A stretch of DNA of 64,000 nucleotides, taken from contig NZ_UWFN01000043.1 in assembly GCF_900602065.1 (NCBI RefSeq), positions 95,958 to 159,957 of the forward strand, read 5' to 3'. Made by a program: the position numbers and the translations under genes. How positions within the stretch are numbered: position 1 is the stretch's first letter; the number at the start of each line of letters is the position of its first letter. This stretch comes from Pseudomonas viridiflava. GTDB lineage: Bacteria > Pseudomonadota > Gammaproteobacteria > Pseudomonadales > Pseudomonadaceae. This document shows positions 25,000-34,610 of the stretch, piece by piece. The notes beneath the pieces are model-generated. The model was given only the letters and a program-made list of their open reading frames with translations, was not told the DNA's origin and ran no database searches.

Positions 25000-26759
25000 A
25001 CCGGGATCATCTCCCCTGGGCGCTTCAGGTATCGGGTGCGAATCGCATCGGCCGCCTTGAAGGCCAGTGCCGCGACGGTGCCGGTGGGGTTGTAGCCAGG
25101 GTTCTGCGGGAAGGCCGAAGAGCCCACCACAAACAGGTTCGGTACATCCCAGACCTGCAGGTATTTGTTCACCGAACTGGTCTTCGGGTCCGCGCCCATG
25201 ATGAAGCCACCGACAATGTGCGAAGACTGATACGGCGAACTGTTCCAGTGCCCGGTCTGGGCGCTGTCGACCATTTGCACCGGGTTCATGCTCTTGGCGA
25301 TCTCGTGGACCTTGCCGGTCACGTACGCGGCCATCTTGCGGTCGTTTTCCGGGAAGTCGAAAGTGATGCGTAGCAAGGGGCGTCCCAGCGGGTCCTTGTA
25401 GGTCGGGTCCAGCGACAGGTAGTTGCCGCGGATCGAGTAGCTGCTCGCTTCACAGCCGATGGACATGCTGTTGGCGTAGTTCTTGACGGTCGCCTGCTTC
25501 CATTGCGAGCCCCAGGTCGGTGTGCCGGGGGGTACCGGGCGCGATTCGATAGGCGCTGCGCCAATAGGCGTGACTCGCGTGCTGCCGCCACCGACGAAAC
25601 CCAGACCGGAGTGGTCGAAGTTGTCGTTGTTGAATTCATCAATGCCCATGCCAATCGCGCCGCCGCCGATGAACGGGTTGAAGTTCTTGTCATCGAAGAA
25701 CAGACGCACGTTGTTGGCGGTCTGGTAGGCATAGTTACGGCCGGTTGTACCGGTGTTGGTCACCGGGTCGTAAGGCTTGCCAACCCCGGACAGCAGCATC
25801 AGGCGTACGTTTTCAAAGATGAAGGCGCTGATTACGACCAGATCGGCAGGTTGCTCGAACTCTTCGCCGTTGGCATCGACAAAGATGATCCCGGTGGCGC
25901 GCTTGCCGGTGCTGTCCATGGTCACGCGCAGCACTTCACAATTGGTCTTGGCGGTGAAGTTCGGCTTGCGAATCAACACCGGCAGTACCGTGGTGATCGC
26001 ACTGGCCTTGGAGTAGTTGGCACAGCCGTAGTTGGTGCAGAAACCACAGAAGGTGCAGGCACCCATGGTCACGCCCAGCGAGTTGGTGTAAGCCCGGGAA
26101 ACCAGTGCCGAGGGTACGGGGAAGGGCTTGTAGCCCAGATTCTTCGCCGCTTCGGCGAACAATACCGGCGCGTAAGTCTGCTCGGTAGGCGGGTTCGGGT
26201 ATTCTTCCGAGCGCGCACCTTCGAAGGTGTTGCCGCCTTCCTGAATCACCCCCTTGATGTTGCCAGCCTTGCCGGAAACTCCGGCCAGACGGTCGAACTT
26301 GGTGTAGAACGGCTCCATTTCTTCCCAGTCAGTGCCCCAGTCCTGCAGGGTCAACTCGGCGGGCAGCTCTTTGCCGTAACGCTCGGTCAGGTGGCTGTGC
26401 AGGCGGAACTCTTCAGGCTGAAAGCGAAAGGCAATGCCAGCCCAGTGGTTGCCTGCGCCACCGGTTCCGTTACCAGGGTGAAAAGAACCCCAGCTGCGCA
26501 TAGGCAAGGCTGTTTCCGTGACGTTGTTGCGGATGGTGCACGTGTTCTGTTTGGTGCGCAGCATCAGATCCTGACGGCGCGCATAGCGCAATTCGTCAGT
26601 GGCGGAGGCGATGTTGAAGTCCGCTGCCGTGTCGCGCCACGGGCCGCGTTCGAAGCCAATAACACTCAAGCCTTCATCGGCCAGTTCGTTGGCAATGATA
26701 GATCCGGCCCAGCCGAGTCCGACAACCACCACATCGGTGGAAGGTAGTTTTCTAGCCAT
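24996..26759 (-). CDS. Gluconate 2-dehydrogenase, FAD (GMC) large subunit
   Basis: 587 residues, GMC oxidoreductase. The N-terminal FAD loop is VVVGLGWAGSIIANELADEG (12-31). 'HPGNGTGGAGNHWAGIAFR' is the isoalloxazine-contact segment. A CTFCGFCTNYGCAN cysteine cluster (about 237-250) is typical of the three-subunit dehydrogenases and binds an iron-sulfur cluster in relatives. The C-terminal 'SSHIVGGFIMGADPKTS' and 'NPGYNPTGTVAALAFKAADAI' complete the active-site His region and FAD domain. It has no signal of its own and is probably exported with the Tat-signal small subunit. It starts 5 bases after the small-subunit gene. Substrate assignment to gluconate rests on the operon type; 2-ketogluconate or sorbitol paralogues exist. 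Confidence 0.92.
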   Translation of the reverse strand: MARKLPSTDVVVVGLGWAGSIIANELADEGLSVIGFERGPWRDTAADFNIASATDELRYARRQDLMLRTKQNTCTIRNNVTETALPMRSWGSFHPGNGTGGAGNHWAGIAFRFQPEEFRLHSHLTERYGKELPAELTLQDWGTDWEEMEPFYTKFDRLAGVSGKAGNIKGVIQEGGNTFEGARSEEYPNPPTEQTYAPVLFAEAAKNLGYKPFPVPSALVSRAYTNSLGVTMGACTFCGFCTNYGCANYSKASAITTVLPVLIRKPNFTAKTNCEVLRVTMDSTGKRATGIIFVDANGEEFEQPADLVVISAFIFENVRLMLLSGVGKPYDPVTNTGTTGRNYAYQTANNVRLFFDDKNFNPFIGGGAIGMGIDEFNNDNFDHSGLGFVGGGSTRVTPIGAAPIESRPVPPGTPTWGSQWKQATVKNYANSMSIGCEASSYSIRGNYLSLDPTYKDPLGRPLLRITFDFPENDRKMAAYVTGKVHEIAKSMNPVQMVDSAQTGHWNSSPYQSSHIVGGFIMGADPKTSSVNKYLQVWDVPNLFVVGSSAFPQNPGYNPTGTVAALAFKAADAIRTRYLKRPGEMIPV

Positions 26760-26764
26760 GTCGA

Positions 26765-27514
26765 TTAACCCTTCTTTTGCCAGGCGGAGCTGCCGATGAT
26801 CGATATCGGTGTGAGGTCGAGCTTCTGGTTATGCCTGCCGATGTAATCGCGGTAGTCATAACGGGCACCCGGGAAACCGATCATTTTCCACGACACCATG
26901 TCGCGATTGCCGCCGTACACGGGGTCGGCAAAGAAGCCTTCCATGGTGTTGCCCAGCACCTGCTGGAAGAACAGCTTGGCGTCGATGCCTTCCAGCTCGA
27001 TAGCGCCTTTTTCCAGATCGGTCAGCACCTTGTCCCGCTCTTCATTGCTCAGGGCACTGAAGTTTTTCTGAAACTGCTGCTGGCAGTAGCGAGTTAGCGC
27101 GGCGAGGCCAAGGCGGTAGCGCTCGCGAGGCACCAATGGCGATTGATCACCCTGCATGGGCGTGCCCTTTGCGAACGGGCCCTGCATGTACAGGCGATCA
27201 AAAGTGCCGTACTCGCCCGCTAACTGGCGGTCGATGAATACAGCGCATCCGGCGTCTTTGCCGCTGACGCTGAGGTCATCCGCAGGGATCAGACGCTCAA
27301 CAATGGCTTCGACTTCACGGGCTTCTTCGGCAGTAAAGAATTGCCAGCCGGGTGTTTCGTAATGCATCGGACCGTTATGGTCAAAAGGCACCCATTGCGG
27401 CACGCCGGTCAGGGTGGCGGCCTTGGCGCTGGCGGCGGCACCGGCTGCCAGGGTGGTAGCGGAAGACACGAGCAGTTGGCGGCGGGTCAGGCCTTTGGGA
27501 GGTAGGTCAGTCAT
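26765..27514 (-). CDS. Gluconate 2-dehydrogenase, small subunit 3 (Tat-exported)
   Basis: 249 residues. The N-terminus carries a twin-arginine signal (LTRRQLLVSSATTLAAGAAA, about residues 9-28). The mature part contains 'QFFTAEEAREVEAIVERLIPADD' and 'GFFADPVYGGNRDMVSWKMIGFPGARYDYRDYI', both diagnostic of gluconate dehydrogenase subunit 3. It acts as the chaperone/escort through Tat for the flavoprotein. ATG 27514 has AGGAG eight bases upstream; the frame extends to 27559 without such a site. First gene of the three-gene operon. Confidence 0.93.
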   Translation of the reverse strand: MTDLPPKGLTRRQLLVSSATTLAAGAAASAKAATLTGVPQWVPFDHNGPMHYETPGWQFFTAEEAREVEAIVERLIPADDLSVSGKDAGCAVFIDRQLAGEYGTFDRLYMQGPFAKGTPMQGDQSPLVPRERYRLGLAALTRYCQQQFQKNFSALSNEERDKVLTDLEKGAIELEGIDAKLFFQQVLGNTMEGFFADPVYGGNRDMVSWKMIGFPGARYDYRDYIGRHNQKLDLTPISIIGSSAWQKKG

Positions 27515-27956
27515 TAAAGGCTCCTGCGAACGCTTGCGACAGGAACGTGTCCCATCCACAGCTGACGTTTCGCGGTCAATACACGGTGTTTGTCCGACTG
27601 GGGGACAAATGAAAGCTCACGCGAGGGTGTGACATTAAGTCTCTGGCAAGGCCGCAAGCGTGTAGTGCATGCTCAGCACGCAACAGCCAGATTCCGCGTC
27701 ATCTTTTCCGCACGTTCCGCCATCATAAATATGTTGCTAAACGTTTCGCCGCACTGATTTCACAAATTACTATTGCGCGAGAAGTAACAATCTACCGCTC
27801 ATTCACGACCGCTCATGCCGGTCGGACAAGACAATCCTCACTAGACAGGCACTTCTTGGTATCGTGCGCACCCTGTCGTGCGTGGAAATCTTTCCTCACA
27901 ATTTATTTGCTGTGCGGCCAGCATCCGTTTTAGTCATCCATCGAGAAGCAGTAGAA
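27515..27956. other. Divergent intergenic region between gluconate dehydrogenase and PBP2
   Basis: 442 bases with no credible gene and no REP element. It must hold the promoters of the gluconate dehydrogenase operon (minus) and of PBP2 (plus). AT-rich stretches at 27720-27800 are the likeliest promoter sites. No regulator box could be assigned. Confidence 0.5.
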
Positions 27957-29846
27957 ATGCCCGATCCAATTCCTTTGAAAGACCACGAGAAAGATGCGCG
28001 GCTGGTTAACCGGCGGCTGATCGCTTGCGCGTTGCTCGTGGGTGTCTTGAGTGCGTGCCTGGTTGCGCGGATGTATTTCCTGCAGGTCACTGAGTTCACC
28101 TACCACTCGACAATCTCCGAAAACAACCGCGTGCACGTGCTGCCAATCGCGCCCGAGCGCGGCCTGATCTATGACCGTAACGGTGTGGTGCTGGCGGATA
28201 ACCGGCCCAGCTACAACATGACGCTGACCCGCGAGCGGGCAGGGGACTGGCACAAGGTCATCGACGAAGTGATGGTCTTGCTCAAACTCCCCGAGGAAGA
28301 GCGCATCCTCTTCGACAAAGACCTCAAGCAAGTGCGTCATCCGTTCGAGCCTGTGACCCTGCTGTACGAGCTGACTGAAGAGCAGATTGCCGTACTGGCC
28401 GTCAATCAGTACCTGTTGCCGGGTATCGACGTTGAACCGCAGTTCGTCCGGCACTACCCGCTGGGGGCGCACTTTGCCCATTCCATTGGTTATGTCGGAC
28501 GAATCAACGAGAAAGAAGCAAAGCAGCTGGATTCCGTTGAATATCGCGGCACTCAGTCCATCGGCAAGACCGGTATCGAGCGTTTTTACGAGTCCGAGCT
28601 GCATGGCAAGGTCGGCTATGAGGAAGTGGAAACCAACGCGCAGGGACGGGTATTGCGCGTGCTTAAACACACCGATCCGACACCCGGAAAGAACATCACC
28701 TTGAGCCTCGATATTCATCTGCAGGAAGCCGCAGAGGAGGCGCTGGGTGATCGCCGTGGTTCAGTCGTGGCGCTGGACCCGGCGACGGGCGAGGTGCTGG
28801 CGATGGTCAGCAAGCCAAGCTTCGATCCGAACCTGTTCGTGACCGGGATCAGTTTCAAGGAGTACGCCGCGCTGCGCGATTCCATTGACCGGCCACTGTT
28901 TAATCGCGTGCTGCGCGGCCTGTATGCACCGGGTTCAACGATCAAGCCGGAAGTAGCAATCGCCGGGCTTGATACCGGTGTCGTGAACGCCTCGACCAAA
29001 GTCTTCGACCCCGGCTATTTCCAGTTGCCGGACTTCGATCACAAGTACCGCAACTGGAACCATAGCGGTGATGGCTGGGTGGACATGGACGCCGCAATCA
29101 TGCGTTCCAACGACACCTACTTCTACACCGTCGCGCACAAGCTCGGCATTGATCGCATGTACGACTACATGACCATGTTTGGCCTGGGTCAGAAGGTCTC
29201 GCTGGACATGTTTGAAGAGTCGGCAGGGTTGATGCCGTCGCGCCAGTGGAAGCGGGCCACGCGGCGCCAGACCTGGTTCCCGGGTGAGACCGTGATTCTC
29301 GGTATCGGTCAGGGCTACATGCAGGTCACGCCGTTGCAACTGGCTCAGGCCACCTCCCTGATCGCCAACAAAGGTGTGTGGGTACGCCCGCACCTGGCCA
29401 TGGAAGTGGGCGACCGTGCACCGGTGGATGAACACCCGATGCCCAACATCGTGCTGCACGATCCCAACGAGTGGAACCAGGTCAACATCGGCATGCAGAT
29501 GGTGATGCACGATCCGCGCGGCATTGCCCGTGCGGCGGCTCAAGGCGCGCAATACCGCATCGCCGGTAAAAGTGGTACGGCACAGGTGGTGGCGATCAAG
29601 CAGGGCGAGCGTTATGACCGCGCCAAGACCCTCGAACGCCACCGCGACAATGCCTTGTTTGTCGGCTTTGCACCGGCTGATCACCCGAAGATTGTGGTCG
29701 CGGTCATGATCGAGAACGGCGAGGCGGGCGGTCGGGTCGCGGGCCCCGTCGTCAGGGAAATCCTTGACGCCTGGCTGCTGGACAAGGACGGCAAGCTCAA
29801 ACCGCAATATGCGGCACCGGCTAAACCGGGTGAGCCTCATGTATAG
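27957..29846 (+). CDS. mrdA: Penicillin-binding protein 2 (peptidoglycan transpeptidase), free-standing copy
   Basis: 629 residues, one N-terminal membrane helix (about 22-42), dimerisation domain, then the transpeptidase domain with active-site STIK (Ser327; compare Ser330 in E. coli PBP2), SND (384-386) and KSGTA (538-542). The sequence starts 'NRRLIACALLVGVL...ARMYFLQVTEF', as in PBP2. ATG 27957 is preferred to the frame start at 27864 because MPDPIPLKDHEKDARLVNRR matches the usual N-terminus. PBP2 works with RodA in cell elongation, but no rodA, mltB or rlpA is nearby, so this may be a second copy in the genome (inference). Confidence 0.9.
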   Translation: MPDPIPLKDHEKDARLVNRRLIACALLVGVLSACLVARMYFLQVTEFTYHSTISENNRVHVLPIAPERGLIYDRNGVVLADNRPSYNMTLTRERAGDWHKVIDEVMVLLKLPEEERILFDKDLKQVRHPFEPVTLLYELTEEQIAVLAVNQYLLPGIDVEPQFVRHYPLGAHFAHSIGYVGRINEKEAKQLDSVEYRGTQSIGKTGIERFYESELHGKVGYEEVETNAQGRVLRVLKHTDPTPGKNITLSLDIHLQEAAEEALGDRRGSVVALDPATGEVLAMVSKPSFDPNLFVTGISFKEYAALRDSIDRPLFNRVLRGLYAPGSTIKPEVAIAGLDTGVVNASTKVFDPGYFQLPDFDHKYRNWNHSGDGWVDMDAAIMRSNDTYFYTVAHKLGIDRMYDYMTMFGLGQKVSLDMFEESAGLMPSRQWKRATRRQTWFPGETVILGIGQGYMQVTPLQLAQATSLIANKGVWVRPHLAMEVGDRAPVDEHPMPNIVLHDPNEWNQVNIGMQMVMHDPRGIARAAAQGAQYRIAGKSGTAQVVAIKQGERYDRAKTLERHRDNALFVGFAPADHPKIVVAVMIENGEAGGRVAGPVVREILDAWLLDKDGKLKPQYAAPAKPGEPHV

Positions 29847-29941
29847 GTTTTCAGCTTAGGCACTGTCTCTTCTGCTGACTGCTGTCTTGTGTGGGAGATT
29901 CTATGTCTGCTAAATCTGGTTCTACGGAATAGCGCGGTCTA

Positions 29942-30030
29942 TGTGGGAGCCGAGCTTGCTCGCGATAAGGACGCCGCAGTTATCAGGTATATCGCGTGCT
30001 GTCTTATCGCGAGCAAGCTCGGCTCCCACA
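29942..30030. repeat. REP inverted repeat, perfect 28-bp stem (GAGCTTGCTCGCGAT core)
   Basis: TGTGGGAGCCGAGCTTGCTC... (29942-29969) faces its exact reverse complement (30003-30030) across 33 bases. It lies 95 bases after the PBP2 stop and 170 bases before the PoxB start. Confidence 0.92.
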
Positions 30031-30083
30031 GGATCTGTGCATCCTTGCAGGCCAACATATGCCTCCCACAGGTAATTGCTCTT

Positions 30084-30131
30084 CACAGATTGATCTGTGT
30101 TCTGTCACCAGCTGAACTGTACGCCGTACAG
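30084..30131. promoter_or_regulatory. Two palindromes upstream of poxB
   Basis: CACAGATTGATCTGTG (30084-30099, 7-bp arms, 2-base centre) and CTGTACGCCGTACAG (30117-30131, 7-bp arms, 1-base centre). Both lie 70-115 bases before the PoxB start codon and outside the REP. Their size and position fit binding sites for dimeric regulators. No regulator can be named. Confidence 0.45.
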
Positions 30132-30199
30132 CCGGTCGATCACTGATGCGTGCCAAGACACTGGCTACGTTTTCCATTTGTCTCGACAAGGAAACCAGC

Positions 30200-31918
30200 A
30201 TGTCCAAAACCATTGCCGACCACCTCGCTCAAACCCTCGCCAGTGCTGGCGTCAACCGGATCTGGGGGGTGAGCGGCGACAGCCTGAATGGCCTGACCGA
30301 TAGCCTGGAAAAGCTCGGTTCCATCCGCTGGATGCACACCCGTCACGAAGAAGTCGCAGCCTTTGCCGCCGGTGCTGAAGCAGCCAGCACCGGCAAACTC
30401 GCGGTCTGTGCGGGTAGCTGCGGACCGGGCAACCTGCACTTGATCAACGGCCTGTACGACTGCCATCGCAATCAGGTGCCGGTGCTGGCCATCGCTGCAC
30501 ATATCCCGTCTTCAGAAGTAGGTCTGGGCTACTTTCAGGAAACCCATCCTCAGGAACTGTTCAAGGAGTGCAGCCACTTCGTCGAGCTGGTCAGCACGCC
30601 GGAACAGTTCCCGCGAGTGCTGGAGCGAGCCATGCGCGCCGCGATTGGTCAGCGTGGTGTCGCCGTTATCGTCTTGCCGGGTGACGTCGCGCTGAGCGAG
30701 GCCCCTGATGCACTTGCAAAGTGGGTAGCGACCGCGCCACCCAGCGTCACGCCGAGCGAGCCGGACATTCAGCAACTGGCCGACATTCTTAACGAGTCCA
30801 AAGCCGTCACACTGTTGTGCGGCGCCGGTTGCGCCGGAGCCCATGACGAAATGGTTGCCCTGGCCGACCGGCTGGGCGCGCCAGTGGTGCATGCCTTGCG
30901 CGGTAAGCAATACGTGGAATACGACAACCCGTTCGACGTTGGCATGACCGGGTTGATCGGCTTCAGCTCCGGTTACCACGCCATGCTGTCATGCGACACG
31001 CTGGTGATTCTGGGCAGTAGTTTCCCGTACCGGAATTTCTATCCGACCGACGCTAAAATCGTCCAGATCGATATCGATCCCACCGCCCTCGGGCGACGCA
31101 CGCCGATTACTTTGGGACTGACTGGCGGCGTGAAGGAAACGCTAGCAGCGCTACTGCCCAAACTGAATCGTCATGAAGATCGCCGCTTCCTCGACAAGGC
31201 GCTCAAGCATTACGCCAAGGCGCGGGAAGGGCTGGATGATCTGGCCACGCCATCGTCGCCGGGTAACCCGATCCATCCGCAGTACCTGACCCGTCTGATT
31301 GATGAGCAGGCGGATGCCGATGCGATTTTCAGCGTCGATGTGGGGACGCCGACGTTGTGGGCTGCACGCTACCTGCACATGAACGGCAAACGCAGTCTGC
31401 TAGGGTCGTTCAACCATGGTTCGATGGCCAATGCCATGCCTCAGGCGTTGGGGGCCAAAGCAGCCCATCCTGATCGTCAGGTGATTTCGCTGTGTGGCGA
31501 TGGGGGCCTGTCGATGCTCATGGGCGATCTGTTAAGCGTGCGGCAGCTGGATCTGCCCATCAAAATGGTGGTGTTCAACAACAGCTCGCTGGGTTTCGTC
31601 GACATGGAAATGAAAGCCAGCGGTTATGTTCCTCATGGCACCGATCTGTTTGAAACCAACTTCGCCGGTATTGCGCTGGGGGCGGGCATTCTGGGTATTC
31701 GTGTGGAGAGCGCCGAAGATCTGCCCGCTGCGCTGCGTAAAGCGTTTGATCATCCTGGCCCGGTATTGCTCGATGTGGTGACCGCCAAACAGGAATTGGG
31801 TATCCCGCCGAAAATCAAACTGGCCCAGGCCAAAGGTTTCAGCCTGTACATGATGCGCGCCGTATTGGGCGGACGAGGTGACGAGGTGCTCGAGTTAGTG
31901 AAGACTAACTTACGGTAA
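30200..31918 (+). CDS. poxB: PoxB: pyruvate dehydrogenase (ubiquinone), thiamine-diphosphate enzyme
   Basis: 572 residues, the same length as E. coli PoxB. The N-terminal TPP-PYR domain has the catalytic Glu50 in [14 protein letters not shown], followed by '[21 protein letters not shown]'. The central FAD/Rossmann domain spans about 190-335. The C-terminal TPP domain carries the metal motif [15 protein letters not shown]...NN. The enzyme converts pyruvate to acetate and CO2 and passes electrons to ubiquinone at the membrane. ATG 30200 follows AAGGAA; the frame's earlier start at 30146 lacks a site. It is monocistronic, with two palindromes upstream and a very long inverted repeat downstream. 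Confidence 0.93.
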   Translation: MSKTIADHLAQTLASAGVNRIWGVSGDSLNGLTDSLEKLGSIRWMHTRHEEVAAFAAGAEAASTGKLAVCAGSCGPGNLHLINGLYDCHRNQVPVLAIAAHIPSSEVGLGYFQETHPQELFKECSHFVELVSTPEQFPRVLERAMRAAIGQRGVAVIVLPGDVALSEAPDALAKWVATAPPSVTPSEPDIQQLADILNESKAVTLLCGAGCAGAHDEMVALADRLGAPVVHALRGKQYVEYDNPFDVGMTGLIGFSSGYHAMLSCDTLVILGSSFPYRNFYPTDAKIVQIDIDPTALGRRTPITLGLTGGVKETLAALLPKLNRHEDRRFLDKALKHYAKAREGLDDLATPSSPGNPIHPQYLTRLIDEQADADAIFSVDVGTPTLWAARYLHMNGKRSLLGSFNHGSMANAMPQALGAKAAHPDRQVISLCGDGGLSMLMGDLLSVRQLDLPIKMVVFNNSSLGFVDMEMKASGYVPHGTDLFETNFAGIALGAGILGIRVESAEDLPAALRKAFDHPGPVLLDVVTAKQELGIPPKIKLAQAKGFSLYMMRAVLGGRGDEVLELVKTNLR

Positions 31919-31952
31919 TCCTGCCTTGTATACCTGATACGCAAACAGTGGA

Positions 31953-32047
31953 CCTGTAGGAGCTCACCGAGGTTACGAGGCCAGCGATAGCGGTTTGTCT
32001 GACACGCCGCCATCGCTGGCCTCGTAACCTCGGTGAGCTCCTACAGG
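31953..32047. repeat. REP-like inverted repeat with a perfect 36-bp stem and a distinct core
   Basis: CCTGTAGGAGCTCACCGAGG... (31953-31988) and its exact reverse complement (32012-32047) are separated by 23 bases. The outer CCTGTAGGAGCT arm is shared with the other REPs, but the inner CACCGAGGTTACGAGGCCAG is unlike them. It follows the poxB stop by 35 bases. The remainder of the gap to 32324 is AT-rich (32120-32260) and probably contains the chemoreceptor promoter, plus a REP half-arm near 32098-32110. Confidence 0.92.
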
Positions 32048-32324
32048 ATTGGGGTTAATCTGCAAGACTGAATGTTGTCTGAAACTCTGATATTTGCCGC
32101 CTTCGGCAGAGCCTGTAAAATCTTTAGGCCTTAAAACAAAGTATATGTAACCATTCATCGCGAACTAACTTGTCATACGTCCGACAATTTGGATCCAATA
32201 AATATATTTGTTCCGGCCACTATCCTTTTACATAAAGAGTCAGTACAAACGCGGCATTGCGTTCACTGTTTCAGTGAACAAGCGTGCGCCGTAGTAACTC
32301 TTTTGTATGGAAGTACCTGTCATG

Positions 32325-34214
32325 ATGAAAAGTCTGGGTTTCAGCAGAAAAATTCTGCTCGCCGCCGCGTTGGTGGTCGTTGTTGCTTTTACCTGTTTTA
32401 TCGTTGTTAACGACTATCGACAACGCCAGACTTTAAAGTCGAATGTGTTCGCTGAACTGCAACAACTCGGCGGCTTGACGACCCAGAACATCCAGACATG
32501 GCTGGACAGCCGCACGCAGCTGCTGCAGTCCATGGCGCAGCGCATTTCGGCTGACGGCAAAGCGATTCCTGATTTGCAGCGTTCAATTGGTATTGCGGCT
32601 TATACCGACAACTTTCAGCTCAGTTATTTCGGTGGCACTGACGGCGTAATGTTTTCCGTGCCTGCGGGCAATCGCGCGGCGGATTATGACCCGCGCGCCC
32701 GTGGCTGGTACAAGGCCGCACAAAATGCGCCCGGCACTATCGTGACCGAACCGTATATTGCTGCTTCGTCGGGCAAGCTGGTCGTGACATTGGCCACACC
32801 GGTCAACTATCAGAATCAGTTCATTGGCGTCGCCGGTGCTGATATTTCTCTGGACAGCATTACCAAGACCATCAACTCGCTGAATTTCGGCGGGCATGGT
32901 TATGCATTTATTGTCAGCGGCGATGGCAAGATCCTGATCCACCCGGACAGCAAACTGATTCTGAAAAACATCAGCGAAGCTTATCCATCCGACACCCCGA
33001 AAATCGTCGCGGGCGTGAGCGAAATCCAGTCGGCCGGCAAGGCAGAAATTATGTCGCTGACCAAGGTTGAAGGTGTTTCCTCAGCCAACTGGTACGTTGC
33101 GCTGGTCCTCGATCAGGATGCGGCGTACTCGATGCTTGGCGAGTTCCGCACCTCGGCCATCACCGCCATGGTGATTTCCGTGGTGATCATTATTCTGCTG
33201 CTGGGGATGTTGATCAGTGTACTGATGCAACCGCTGCATCAGATGGGTCGTGCGATGCGTGACATCGCAGACGGTGAGGGCGACCTGACCAAGCGTCTGG
33301 CGATCACCACTCAAGACGAGTTCGGTGAGCTGGCACAGTCCTTTAACCGCTTTGTCGAGCGTATTCACGGCTCTATCCGTGAGGTGGCGTCGACTGCCGG
33401 TCAGTTGGGTGACGTGGCGATGCGTGTAGTCAAAGCTTCCAACTCATCCATGACTAACTCTGATCAGCAGGCCAATCGCACTGAAAGTGTTGCGGCGGCG
33501 ATCAACGAACTGGGCGCTGCTGCTCAGGAAATTGCCCAGAACGCAGCACGTACCTCCCAGCAGTCTGCCGATGCCAGCCAGTTGGCCGGTGACGGTCAGA
33601 AAGTCGTGCAACAGACGATCAACGCCATGAACGAGCTGTCGGCGAAGATCAGCGAGTCCTGCGCCAACATCGAAAACCTCAACGGCAAGACCGTCAACAT
33701 CGGTCAGATTCTGGAAGTGATCACCAGCATTTCCCAACAAACCAATCTGTTGGCCCTTAACGCGGCCATCGAAGCGGCACGGGCGGGGGAGGCCGGACGT
33801 GGTTTTGCGGTTGTCGCCGACGAGGTTCGCAACCTGGCGCACCGGACTCAGGACTCTGCACAGCAAGTGCAGAAGATGATTGAGGAACTGCAGGTGGGCG
33901 CGCGCGAAGCGGTGGTCACCATGACCGAGAGTCAGCGCCAGAGTGAAAGCAGCGTGACTGTCGCCAATCAGGCGGGCGAACGGCTGAGCAGCGTGACGCG
34001 TCGTATCGATGAAATCAACGATATGAACCAGTCGGTGGCGGCTGCTACCGAAGAGCAGACGGCGGTGGTGGAGTCGCTCAACGTCGACATTACCCAGATC
34101 AATACCCTCAACCAGGAAGGCGTCGAGAACCTCAAACTGACCCTGGATGCCTGCTCGTATCTGGAAGAACAAGCGGCGCGCTTACAGCATCTGGTGGGGA
34201 CGTTCCGGATCTAA
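32325..34214 (+). CDS. Methyl-accepting chemotaxis protein with dCache domain, PctA-like amino acid receptor
   Basis: 629 residues, the same length as PctA of P. aeruginosa. Membrane helix 1 covers about 9-30. The periplasmic dCache domain (about 35-275) carries all residues of the amino-acid-binding motif known for PctA at the same numbers: Tyr121, Arg126, Trp128, Tyr129 (YDPRARGWY), Tyr144 and Asp173 (GVAGADIS). Membrane helix 2 is at about 278-300, followed by a HAMP domain and the signalling tip '[21 protein letters not shown]', with a C-terminal tail lacking a CheR pentapeptide. It should sense amino acids and signal to CheA. ATGs at 32307, 32322 and 32325 are in frame; 32325 gives PctA numbering. 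Confidence 0.92.
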   Translation: MKSLGFSRKILLAAALVVVVAFTCFIVVNDYRQRQTLKSNVFAELQQLGGLTTQNIQTWLDSRTQLLQSMAQRISADGKAIPDLQRSIGIAAYTDNFQLSYFGGTDGVMFSVPAGNRAADYDPRARGWYKAAQNAPGTIVTEPYIAASSGKLVVTLATPVNYQNQFIGVAGADISLDSITKTINSLNFGGHGYAFIVSGDGKILIHPDSKLILKNISEAYPSDTPKIVAGVSEIQSAGKAEIMSLTKVEGVSSANWYVALVLDQDAAYSMLGEFRTSAITAMVISVVIIILLLGMLISVLMQPLHQMGRAMRDIADGEGDLTKRLAITTQDEFGELAQSFNRFVERIHGSIREVASTAGQLGDVAMRVVKASNSSMTNSDQQANRTESVAAAINELGAAAQEIAQNAARTSQQSADASQLAGDGQKVVQQTINAMNELSAKISESCANIENLNGKTVNIGQILEVITSISQQTNLLALNAAIEAARAGEAGRGFAVVADEVRNLAHRTQDSAQQVQKMIEELQVGAREAVVTMTESQRQSESSVTVANQAGERLSSVTRRIDEINDMNQSVAAATEEQTAVVESLNVDITQINTLNQEGVENLKLTLDACSYLEEQAARLQHLVGTFRI

Positions 34215-34325
34215 TCATGCCCGGGCAGTGCCGCAGCCGAACTGGCCGGTTGCGGCCTGCCTGATACTCGCGACAGGCCCAGCTCTTATCAAACAATCTG
34301 CAACTGCCGGATTGAAATCCATTTT

Positions 34326-34399
34326 CTGTAGGAGCTGCCGAAGGCTGCGAAGCACTTCTATGGGCATACCGCGATCGCAGCCTTCGGCAGCTCCTACAG
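34326..34399. repeat. REP inverted repeat (CTGCCGAAGGCTGCGA core)
   Basis: CTGTAGGAGCTGCCGAAGG... faces its exact reverse complement across 24 bases. A single arm of the other type (TGTGGGAGCCGGGCTTGCCC) follows at 34435. Together with the PhoB-like sites these account for most of the 34215-34610 gap. Confidence 0.9.
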
Positions 34400-34509
34400 G
34401 GCCACATGTTTGCTGCGAGATAGCGCGGTGTCATGTGGGAGCCGGGCTTGCCCGCGAAAGAGCGACCGGGGCTGACAGGTACGACGGATTACCGCTCCCA
34501 TACCTCAAC

Positions 34510-34549
34510 CTTTCACAAAACGGTTATCCAACCGTCACGTTCGATTCAC
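34510..34549 (+). promoter_or_regulatory. PhoB-like direct repeats upstream of phnC
   Basis: Four 7-mers recur at exactly 11-base spacing: CTTTCAC (34510), CGGTTAT (34521), CCGTCAC (34532) and GATTCAC (34543). The first three match five of seven positions of the Pho-box half-site CTGTCAT; the fourth matches three. PhoB dimers bind such 11-bp direct repeats. The block ends 61 bases before the phnC start, a suitable place for activation under phosphate starvation. Confidence 0.6.
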
Positions 34550-34610
34550 CCCACTGAAACACCGCGGGCCTACTGTCAGTTGCAACTCACAACAACCGAC
34601 AGAGAAGCCC

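Noticed and set aside
25503..26747. A 414-codon open frame on the plus strand opposite the gluconate dehydrogenase flavoprotein.
   Set aside because: It mirrors a well-supported GMC gene; long antisense frames are expected at high third-position GC, and the product has no recognisable domain.
28935..29840. A 301-codon minus-strand frame inside PBP2.
   Set aside because: PBP2 motifs are intact on the plus strand; the antisense product has no family pattern.
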